NCBI GenBank assembly: GCA_030627405.1
Contig: DAOUSD010000004.1
Span: forward strand, 1 to 23,591
DNA length: 23,591 nt
Direction: 5' to 3'
Origin: Deltaproteobacteria bacterium
GTDB taxonomy: Bacteria; Desulfobacterota; Desulfobacteria; Desulfobacterales; ETH-SRB1
Below, piece after piece: positions 14,100 through 21,009 of the stretch (positions are counted from its first letter, which is position 1; every line of letters starts with the position of its first letter). The translations under genes and the position numbers were made by a program. Under the pieces are notes generated by a model. It saw only the letters and a list, made by a program, of their open reading frames with translations. It did no database searches and had not been told where the DNA came from.

Positions 14100-16589
14100 T
14101 TACATGTTTGCCCCAGTTAGCAGCATCGTGTTTAGGCTTTCTTCTGATCTGTTTCCGTAAAGATAAAAACCGCCGATTAAACCACCATGGGGCTCTTCTA
14201 CACAAAACTTTATCCAGGATATTTCGGAGGCTCTTTCAGCGGAAAGGGACTGCACATACATCACCTCGTATGCCCCAGGCTCCAGCAATATGCGGCTAAC
14301 AATGTCCTCCATTAAATTACCATCACAATCATACGGCTCAACCCTGACCGTTTCGCCAGCACCAGTCGGGTTGCAGATGCCAAACCCAGTCCACCAAAAG
14401 TCGTTGCTATCGCCGGGATAGTGCGGCAAGATCAACTCCTCTTGAAAGTCCATCTCATCCAAAAGAGGAAGGCTCGCTTCATCGGCATTGTCAGAGGTGC
14501 TGAATGTGTAGTAGCCAACCAGTGGATATTCCCCTGCTATTTCAAGGATCGAATGATACAGATCGTCTCCCTCTATCTTGCCGAAGTCATCCTGGAGCTC
14601 AAGTGTCCTTTTCTCCATAGGCATAAGCTCTATGGTCATATCATTTGTGCAGTCTTCGCCAGCCAGTCTCAGGTGAAAATTGACCCGGTTTTCCACGTTA
14701 TTGGGATTGATCAAAGTTACGGTTGTTATCCAGCAACCTGGTGCCGGAATATGAGGCACAATCTTTTCCGATGAGCCGACAGGAAGGGCAAACAGGCTTT
14801 CCGCACGTCCAGAAGAACTCAAACACTGATAACCGCTAATATCCAGTCCAGGAACCCCAACCACTTCGATCCAGCCCGAATCGGGCATACTATAAAACGG
14901 GTCGATGCCGGGTTCTATGGAAAAAGTCCCTTTCGGACAGATGAACTCGGATATTTCGTTCTGGAGCGTACCCTCCATGGAATAAAGATTCAGCAAGACA
15001 GATATTTCTTCGAAAGACTCATTTTCAATGCCCCCGAACATCGTCCGGCCGGGCGTCATCGGACGCACGGTATCGGGAATGATGAGATGGCTGCCCCTTG
15101 CCCTGCCCTGGACAAAGCATGCCAGGGAATCATCGATGTTGCCAAAAAGATTAAGGAGGCTAACACGACTATCGGACATCAAAGTAAGCTTATCAATATC
15201 CGAGTATTCATGCCGGCGCCAGGGAAGATCATCGAAAAAAAACAACCTCTTTTCTCCGGGGGCCATGTTCAATGGCCCAAGCACCGTATGAAGCGGCTGA
15301 CCGTCCTCAGTATAAGTCGTCAATGTAATCCCGATTACTTCGGTGTCATTGGGATTGGTCAGGGCAAAGCCGGACCACATACTGTTTTTGGGAATATACG
15401 GGACATTTTGATGATAGGTTCTTACCAGGTCAACCTTGAGCGTGTAGATATTCGGATCAGAATAATCAGTTTGCATTAAAGTCACTGTGTACGGGGGATT
15501 TCCTGCCGTCATAACAAGGCTCATTGATTCGTCATCATCAACGATTGTGCTTTCTACCTCATCCCCACTGCTGTCCGTCACGATGACGATCATATCTTCA
15601 TAGCTGCCATCCTGTTTCTCCACCAGAATTGATACGGTATTCCCTGGCAAACAATCGATCCTGTAGCTATCTTCATCCATCAATACCAGGTTATAGGTGC
15701 CCGGGCTTAGAAGCACTTCATTGTCGCCAGCCTCCAAAAAATCATCCTTTGACCGGGCCAAACGTAATACTTCGTCATAATCAAGGCAGGGTGAGCTGGT
15801 CCTTGCCGCAAGAGGAAATGTCAATTTGTCCGGATGCTCACCGATGCTGTTTCCTGTCCACTCTCCCCCGACAATATCTCCATTATTATCCAGGAAAAGG
15901 TTGTAAGTAAACTTTGCCGTCCTTACCTGAGCCCCCATATAGTCCGGGGCAACCATATCGTCTGCATAGCTTATATTTACAACAACTGATATCCTATTCC
16001 CCGAATGCGTCTCATACATGTCATATTTAAAAATCGCATATGACCAGACCTCATCATCGGGGTCCAGGTCTGCCACAAAGGCCTTGCCTTCATCCTTTAT
16101 ATAGTTGAGCAGCCAGTAATGGAAAACGTCAGGGCTGGCTCCATCGGTCCTCACGGCAATATCGTTGTTGTGGGCGAGAGTCATAAGCCCTTTCTTATCT
16201 CCCACACGAAATATGATGTTGTCTTCTGATGATGGGAAAAATTGCAGATTCTCAAAACAGGCGGCCTGAGCCCAATCACCGCAATGCCCCCACCAGGTTG
16301 GGGCATCTGGATTGTAGATTTCCTGGAGATACCAGGAAGTCGAACTTCCCGGGTAAAAGCCATGTGTCAACAGGTCATATTTCTCAAGGGGGGCAGGATG
16401 ACCGCGATAACCTGAGCCTGTGGCAAGCCCTGCTCTGTAGAAAGGCCACCAGTATCCCGACCATGGGACAGCTTCTGCCTCGTGGGTCTCACCCCATGCT
16501 GTAGAAAGTGGGAAAAAAGCGACAAGGCACAAAATCAAGGGAAAAAGGATTAATAACAGCCTGTGGAGCAAGCTTTTTACGGGGGTCAT
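14100..16589 (-). CDS. Secreted transglutaminase-elicitor-like enzyme with repeated C-terminal modules
   Basis: The 829-residue protein has a signal peptide (1-33, ending STAWG). Residues about 40-200 resemble the transglutaminase elicitor domain (PF16683): WSGYWWPFYRAGLA, APLEKYD, then WWGHCGDWAQAACFEN with the candidate nucleophile Cys103, FHYWLLNYI with His157 and VADLDPDDEVW with Asp174 or Asp176, a plausible Cys-His-Asp triad. Such enzymes form isopeptide bonds in surface proteins, or cleave them. Residues about 396-829 hold at least three related modules starting at 396 (VPYIP..MWSGFALTNPN), 611 (VPHIP..CWITTVTLINPN) and 721 (LPHYP..FWWTGFGICNP), with a degenerate copy at about 511-605. 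The related module ends the 579-residue protein at 17392. ATG 16589 is chosen because it starts the signal peptide four bases after the upstream stop with a GGGGGGAG ribosome-binding site. Confidence 0.7.
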   Translation of the reverse strand: MTPVKSLLHRLLLILFPLILCLVAFFPLSTAWGETHEAEAVPWSGYWWPFYRAGLATGSGYRGHPAPLEKYDLLTHGFYPGSSTSWYLQEIYNPDAPTWWGHCGDWAQAACFENLQFFPSSEDNIIFRVGDKKGLMTLAHNNDIAVRTDGASPDVFHYWLLNYIKDEGKAFVADLDPDDEVWSYAIFKYDMYETHSGNRISVVVNISYADDMVAPDYMGAQVRTAKFTYNLFLDNNGDIVGGEWTGNSIGEHPDKLTFPLAARTSSPCLDYDEVLRLARSKDDFLEAGDNEVLLSPGTYNLVLMDEDSYRIDCLPGNTVSILVEKQDGSYEDMIVIVTDSSGDEVESTIVDDDESMSLVMTAGNPPYTVTLMQTDYSDPNIYTLKVDLVRTYHQNVPYIPKNSMWSGFALTNPNDTEVIGITLTTYTEDGQPLHTVLGPLNMAPGEKRLFFFDDLPWRRHEYSDIDKLTLMSDSRVSLLNLFGNIDDSLACFVQGRARGSHLIIPDTVRPMTPGRTMFGGIENESFEEISVLLNLYSMEGTLQNEISEFICPKGTFSIEPGIDPFYSMPDSGWIEVVGVPGLDISGYQCLSSSGRAESLFALPVGSSEKIVPHIPAPGCWITTVTLINPNNVENRVNFHLRLAGEDCTNDMTIELMPMEKRTLELQDDFGKIEGDDLYHSILEIAGEYPLVGYYTFSTSDNADEASLPLLDEMDFQEELILPHYPGDSNDFWWTGFGICNPTGAGETVRVEPYDCDGNLMEDIVSRILLEPGAYEVMYVQSLSAERASEISWIKFCVEEPHGGLIGGFYLYGNRSEESLNTMLLTGANM

Positions 16590-16593
16590 ATTA

Positions 16594-17262
16594 TCATTCT
16601 CCCCCCTCAAGCAGCCACGATCGTCTTCCGGAAACGTTCTCTTCGTAAAGCCACCAGTTGCCATTGTGGTCCCAAAGCTGCCGCAGCACCATGTCCCCAT
16701 TCGAATCCAGCACATTCAGAAAATAAAAAGACCCCTGTGCCTTCACTCCCGCACGGATCCATCCTTGCCGCATTGCCTCCTGGAGAGCTACCTTTTGATG
16801 AACTACCTTGTATGTCGTAACGAACAAGCGGCCGCCGGCCTCACGCCTGGTCTTAAAGGTCCCGGTATTTTCACCTGTCCCAATTGGAAGAATATCGCAG
16901 GGCACAGGAAAATCCGTCAGGACCATTATTTCCTCGAATACTATCTTCTTCCGGACACCATGGGCCTGCCATTCTATCTTCAACTTATCTTTTTCATGGG
17001 AAAGCATGAGTCTGCAAAGCGGCTCATGGCTGCCGGCAAGAAAAAAATCGAGCGTCCAGTGCGCAGCCAAATCTTCAGAACGGACATTCCAGTTTACCTT
17101 TCGAGTCGGGCCGGAACGCGAATCTCTATACTCGCTCAGGACTTGCAGGGTTCCTTCGGGATGATAGGCTTCTCCGTGAACCGCAGGCGGTAACATAAGA
17201 AAACAGGCTATAAAAAAAACAAAAAGGGGAGCTTTGCTTGAACGGAGAGAATATGGATTCAT
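16594..17262 (-). CDS. Secreted protein of unknown function coupled to the transglutaminase-like gene
   Basis: The 222-residue product has a signal peptide (APLFVFFIACFLMLPPAVHG, cleavage near residue 30). The mature part is beta-rich with two cysteines (EPLCRLML, VPCDILPIG) and ends in NWWLYEENVSGRRSWLLEGGE. I do not recognise the family. The segment KVNWNVRSEDLAAHWTLDFFLAGSHEP...IEWQAHGVRKKIVF reads like a lipocalin- or DUF-type secreted beta protein acting on a ligand or lipid. Its stop is four bases before the transglutaminase-like start, so the two are co-translated and the product may be its substrate, inhibitor or chaperone. I prefer ATG 17262 over ATG 17283, which lies right against the terminator hairpin and adds MHLFGNK. 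Confidence 0.65.
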   Translation of the reverse strand: MNPYSLRSSKAPLFVFFIACFLMLPPAVHGEAYHPEGTLQVLSEYRDSRSGPTRKVNWNVRSEDLAAHWTLDFFLAGSHEPLCRLMLSHEKDKLKIEWQAHGVRKKIVFEEIMVLTDFPVPCDILPIGTGENTGTFKTRREAGGRLFVTTYKVVHQKVALQEAMRQGWIRAGVKAQGSFYFLNVLDSNGDMVLRQLWDHNGNWWLYEENVSGRRSWLLEGGE

Positions 17263-17286
17263 TTTATTGCCAAATAGATGCATCTC

Positions 17287-17332
17287 AAAACAAGAGGGGG
17301 GCTGTAGGAATTATCGCCCCCCCTCTTGTTTT
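17287..17332 (-). terminator. Intrinsic terminator after the 579-residue secreted protein
   Basis: Arms AAAACAAGAGGGGGGC (17287-17302) and its complement with one extra C (17316-17332) form a stem of about 16 bp around a 13-base loop. Both sides end in T-rich sequence (TTGTTTT on the minus strand, TTGTTTTTG on the plus strand), so it can act in either direction. It ends the transcript that stops at 17392 and sits just before the next gene. Confidence 0.8.
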
Positions 17333-17338
17333 TGTTGT

Positions 17339-17368
17339 AATCATGGAGACCTCAGGGTCTCCATGATT
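17339..17368 (-). repeat. 13-bp perfect stem-loop in the 3' untranslated region
   Basis: AATCATGGAGACC and GGTCTCCATGATT pair perfectly around a TCAG loop, 24 bases after the stop codon of the 579-residue gene and just before the terminator. There is no T-run, so it probably protects the message 3' end, or is a regulatory dyad. Confidence 0.65.
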
Positions 17369-17391
17369 TGGTTAATCTATTAATGTTTTGC

Positions 17392-19131
17392 TTAATACAT
17401 CAGGCGCGGCAGGTAACCCATGGACTCTCCTGTATCGGAGTTAGCCATCATGGCAAATCCGTCAACATTGAAATCCGCGGCCACGCGAATATAGACCCTG
17501 GCATTGCCAAGGGTTCCGTCAACCGAAGTGGTCAGGGTCATGCCGGATATCATTGCTGAAAGCAGGTTAACATAACTGCTGTTAGCAGAGACATTCACAT
17601 CCATGGTAGCCACATCGCCATCAGCTTCATAAATGGTCAGTGTAGCAGTTCCGTCAGTGGAACCAAGGTTCACAATGGCAATACCATCCCAGTAGGATTC
17701 CGCTGCTTCCATATTTGTGAAGTAGGGGAAAAGTATTGTATTGGAAACACCTGGTGCCTGGCAACCAAAAGTACCGATCTCCCATATGCCGGTGAAAAGT
17801 TGACCGCAGGGAACCTTGTTGATGGTTATTTCCACGGTAACCACATCACCTTCCTGAACATCGTCAATGTCATAGTTTAAGGCAGGCAGATTAAACCAGA
17901 GGAAATCATCCTGAGCAGCAAGATTAAGATCGCAAGCTGCTATGTTCATCACCACAGCGCGGCCATCAGCTTCTACGTCGCAGTCATCACTATGGGGAGC
18001 TTCCGGGGTGGCAGCAGATCTATTGGCAAGCTCGTACGTTGCTGCCCCAAGAGCCGCACCATTAGCATTCGTCGCATCACAGGCATCATCCTTGGTACCG
18101 TAGCCCTCGGAAAGGGGGAGTTGGCTGCTCCAGTAGACGCCGTTGTCCCCTGATTGACCATTGACCAGGATCTCCATTGTGACCGCATACTCTGCCATAT
18201 CAAACGGACTGGAGGCCGCTATGATCATATTATTGTTAACATGGTCTAAGCAAAATCCGTTGCCGGGATAGGACGCCTCATTGTCAAAAGCATCACAGGT
18301 ATCACTGCCCTGGGTAATCCTGTCGCCAAGTTCAATGTGTCCTGGCTCTCGATCTTTGCAGGCATCAAAACCAATGCCAAGTGCAGGCGCTATGTGGGCA
18401 ATCTGCGGGTTGGAGGGGAGAAAGGTGAACTTGTCACTCCTGGAGTCGAAGTTGCCCCTTACGGTGTCTCCGGTAAAAGCCGGATTCGAAACATCAATAC
18501 ACATGGTATTGTTGGCAAGTAATGCACTCTCGTCATAAACGCCGTCATTATCAGAATCAACAAAAATACCCTCTTCTCCGACATAGTCCGCGTTGGTGTT
18601 CTGAGCCAAGAGAGTAATGGCCAGGTTGTCTTCACTATCAGGACCTACGGTAAAGGATGCTCCAGGATTCTCGCCGATAACATCTATTGTCACCCTGGCT
18701 TGTCCTTCAATACCGTATATATGAAAATATACACCGCCGCCTACAGAGGATGAAAACGGCGCTACTGCATCTGTCAAAACGACAGGCCCACCAATGTCTG
18801 AATTGATTTCATCCCATCCGACATCTTCTATGTCAACAAGATTTTCCAGGTCGGCATATGCAGCGGTATCAGCATTGGATATAACGATGTCAATATCCGT
18901 GCACAACGTTACATTGAGGGTCAGGTCCATGGTGATCTGATCCCCGTCCGTTAGTACGGTATCCCTGTCAAATGTAATGGTGATACCGCCTGACTTGTCG
19001 CAGCTCGCTCCGGCACGGACCGGTTCTGATGTAACGTTAATGTTTGCGGTGTTGGCGGCAAATGCTGCGCCGGCCAACACAAAAATCGAAAAAATTGAAG
19101 CAATTACAAAAAACACCTTTTTGTTTCGCAT
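17392..19131 (-). CDS. Secreted, acidic surface-type protein sharing a C-terminal module with the transglutaminase-like protein
   Basis: The 579-residue product has a signal peptide (KKVFFVIASIFSIFVLAGAAFA, cleavage near residue 25). The mature protein is rich in Asp, Asn, Ala, Gly and Thr and poor in Lys, typical of exported structural proteins. It has a calcium-site-like DSDNDGVYDE segment and several cysteines in pairs (SCDKSGG, CTDIDI, CDAFD, CDATN, DDCDVE, AACDL, CGQLF, GCQAP). Residues about 466-579 (LFPYFTNMEAAESYWDGIAIVNLGS...) resemble the modules ending the 829-residue protein. The family of the N-terminal two thirds is unknown to me. The start is well set by AGGAGG seven bases before ATG. 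The strong ribosome-binding site plus the 3' hairpin and terminator suggest abundant, separate expression. It could be a surface-layer-like or sheath component. Confidence 0.7.
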   Translation of the reverse strand: MRNKKVFFVIASIFSIFVLAGAAFAANTANINVTSEPVRAGASCDKSGGITITFDRDTVLTDGDQITMDLTLNVTLCTDIDIVISNADTAAYADLENLVDIEDVGWDEINSDIGGPVVLTDAVAPFSSSVGGGVYFHIYGIEGQARVTIDVIGENPGASFTVGPDSEDNLAITLLAQNTNADYVGEEGIFVDSDNDGVYDESALLANNTMCIDVSNPAFTGDTVRGNFDSRSDKFTFLPSNPQIAHIAPALGIGFDACKDREPGHIELGDRITQGSDTCDAFDNEASYPGNGFCLDHVNNNMIIAASSPFDMAEYAVTMEILVNGQSGDNGVYWSSQLPLSEGYGTKDDACDATNANGAALGAATYELANRSAATPEAPHSDDCDVEADGRAVVMNIAACDLNLAAQDDFLWFNLPALNYDIDDVQEGDVVTVEITINKVPCGQLFTGIWEIGTFGCQAPGVSNTILFPYFTNMEAAESYWDGIAIVNLGSTDGTATLTIYEADGDVATMDVNVSANSSYVNLLSAMISGMTLTTSVDGTLGNARVYIRVAADFNVDGFAMMANSDTGESMGYLPRLMY

Positions 19132-19160
19132 TATTTCCTCCTAAATTAATTTGTTTCATG

Positions 19161-19180
19161 AAAGTGCCGCCCATGCGGCA
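19161..19180 (-). promoter_or_regulatory. Leader hairpin upstream of the secreted-protein gene
   Basis: TGCCGC-ATGG-GCGGCA is a perfect 6-bp stem about 33 bases before the start codon of the 17392-19131 gene; the flanking AAAG and CTTT can extend it across an internal loop. It is clear of the ribosome-binding site. It may stabilise the leader; no known riboswitch was recognised. Confidence 0.35.
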
Positions 19181-19279
19181 TCCCATAACAAGACACTTTA
19201 ATATGCTAATATTCCTGTATCACCCCCCTTCATTGTAAGACCTTTGTAAAACGCCTCATTGTTTCAAGTTTTTGGCAGG

Positions 19280-19314
19280 TACTCCTGTTTGGCGGGTGTA
19301 CCCGTTTGTACACC
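19280..19314. promoter_or_regulatory. Cluster of short dyads in the intergenic region, candidate operator
   Basis: GGTGTAC (19295-19301) and GTACACC (19308-19314) form a perfect 7-bp dyad with a six-base spacer. Two overlapping smaller palindromes precede or overlap it: CAGG-TACT-CCTG and CGGG-TGTA-CCCG. On the minus strand a TTGACA (-35-like) lies just upstream of the dyad, so a promoter for the 17392-19131 gene with an operator is plausible, but I see no good -10 box. Confidence 0.3.
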
Positions 19315-19345
19315 GAATGTCAAGACTATTCAGCATCGTTTTTTT

Positions 19346-20794
19346 TTATTGAAATTTAGGTGTTATTATGAAATCCATGGATCTGTTTTCAGTGCCCATC
19401 TCAATCTGCCGTTCCTCAAGAGCACCTTCAGTCAAAGGTATAATCCGGTAGTTAACACCTGTTTCCAGTTGCGCAAGAAATCCTCCGGCAGGATTGGTAT
19501 ATACATTAAAAGCCGTTTCAGGTCCCTGAATTTGCAAGCCTGTCCCGCCCTTTCCTTCGCCAAAACTGTATATACCGTTTCCATCCCAATCCGTGTAAAC
19601 CCGTCCTTTTAAATACGGCAATCCAATATCTGCGGCACTCAGGCCAAAGTCACAAACCAGCATGGAAATATTATATTCACTGCACCACCGATCCTGCCCC
19701 ATGTTTTCGCCGGCCGGAACCGTTATGAAGCTGCTCCCTACCTCTTTAAAAACCGGGTTTAGTATTTTTCGGGACATACATAAAGGACTCAATTCTTGCC
19801 GGAATAATTTTTCAAAGCATATCCTCGCAGCTTCTGAAGAATAATCATTTTCACCCGCGGTTACAAGCATACGAATAGCTTCCCCAGCCTGGGCCGGATC
19901 ATATCCGTTTTCCCTGACCCGGTCTTGCACCTCACGACCATCCATGGAAGTGATCGAATAATAGCTGTTATTTATCATATCGACAGCATGATTCCGGGCT
20001 GATGAATATAGATTCTGATTAAATGTCAGGGGCGCAAGTCCCTGTAACAGAATTTCGGCAAGTTCAGGAAGCGCGCCAAGAATCTCATCACTATTAAGGC
20101 CCATGGACTCTGCCATGGCCAGCGGATTTTCCCGGGCCTGGTTTATAAGCTCCAAAAGTTCCAGCTCAATGACAGAAGGAGTGCCGGCCGCAAAATCACA
20201 TGTTGTCAGGTAAACATTATAAATTGATCCATCTATTTTAAAAGTGCCTGAACCAAAGCCGATACCAGCTTCTTCAATGTCATCGGCTAATATATTCCGC
20301 CTTTCTGTCCTTGCCGGGTCCAGCTCATCCCTGAACATATTTTTAAATATCAGCGCCACAGCCGCGGCAGGCTGAATGAAATTGGAAAAGGCCAGCATCC
20401 CCAACGACTCCCCGGTAACCACCGGGTCGTAACCTTTCTCAACAATACGGTCATCACAAGTACGGCCATCAAGGGAATTGTGAGAATAGTAATTATTTTC
20501 AAGCATGTCCTGGGTATGAGCGCCGGCTGCTGCACAGAGATTTTCGTTGAAAATCAGGGGTGGGAGACCATTTATTAAGATATCTTTTAGATCAGGAAGG
20601 TTCTGGAGAATCCGGTCTGCGTCCATTCCAAGCGAACTTGCCACGATTAGCGGGTTTTCACGGGCATCGTTGATCAGTTGCAGCAAGTCCTGTTCATACT
20701 GGGAAGGAACGTCCAGAGCAATGGAAGGACTCGCTGAAAAAGCGAGAAAAAGAGCAACTGCTAATAATATTATATGGATTATTCTATAATGCAT
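19346..20794 (-). CDS. Secreted protein with two CAP (SCP/PR-1) domains and a C-terminal beta domain
   Basis: The 482-residue product has a signal peptide (IIHIILLAVALFLAFSASPSIA, cleavage near 27). Residues about 33-202 and 209-385 are two related CAP domains, each starting LLxLINxARENPL and containing H(T/A)xDMxxNxYYS, DGRxxxDRxxExGYDP and a xxCDF(A/G) end. CAP1 keeps the usual cavity residues His93, His105 and Glu129; CAP2 has His269 and Glu305 but Ile281 where the second His belongs. Both contain an insertion (DADRILQNLPDLKDIL and its copy) of about 25 residues. Residues about 392-482 (YLKGRVYTDWDGNGIYSFGEGKGGTGLQI) look like an SdrD-B/Cna-B-like collagen-binding-type domain with a calcium-site-like DWDGNG. 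CAP proteins bind sterols, lipids or metals and a few are proteases. No ribosome-binding site is evident. Confidence 0.85.
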   Translation of the reverse strand: MHYRIIHIILLAVALFLAFSASPSIALDVPSQYEQDLLQLINDARENPLIVASSLGMDADRILQNLPDLKDILINGLPPLIFNENLCAAAGAHTQDMLENNYYSHNSLDGRTCDDRIVEKGYDPVVTGESLGMLAFSNFIQPAAAVALIFKNMFRDELDPARTERRNILADDIEEAGIGFGSGTFKIDGSIYNVYLTTCDFAAGTPSVIELELLELINQARENPLAMAESMGLNSDEILGALPELAEILLQGLAPLTFNQNLYSSARNHAVDMINNSYYSITSMDGREVQDRVRENGYDPAQAGEAIRMLVTAGENDYSSEAARICFEKLFRQELSPLCMSRKILNPVFKEVGSSFITVPAGENMGQDRWCSEYNISMLVCDFGLSAADIGLPYLKGRVYTDWDGNGIYSFGEGKGGTGLQIQGPETAFNVYTNPAGGFLAQLETGVNYRIIPLTEGALEERQIEMGTENRSMDFIITPKFQ

Positions 20795-20856
20795 TGGCTA
20801 TGGCTGTAATGTAAGCAAAACTTGTGCCATTCCTGTGAATTAGGGATGCCGGATAT

Positions 20857-20874
20857 GCAAGCCTGAAGGCTTGC
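20857..20874. repeat. Extragenic palindrome GCAAGCC-TGAA-GGCTTGC
   Basis: A perfect 7-bp stem with a four-base loop lies in the 215-base gap between the CAP gene and the TonB receptor gene, followed by a weaker partner near 20903-20916 (GAAGCTAAAGCTC). There is no T-run, so it is not a standard terminator; the sequence with trailing GCTACG looks like a dispersed REP-type repeat. Confidence 0.45.
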
Positions 20875-21009
20875 GCTACGTGCCATGCAGTATGGATATG
20901 TAACGCGAAGCTAAAGCTCTGTTTATTTTTCTCCCTTCACTGGTCATATTGAGCCAATGCTGGTTAAATTTAGCCGGCATGAAAAGCGCTTACGCAGCCT
21001 TTCTCAAAC

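Noticed and set aside
16590..16715. N-terminal extension of the transglutaminase-like frame
   Set aside because: It overlaps the upstream gene and precedes the evident signal peptide that starts at ATG 16589.
20857..20874. Terminator of the TonB receptor gene
   Set aside because: No T-run follows on either strand and the stem is 135 bases from the stop codon; a REP-type palindrome is more likely.
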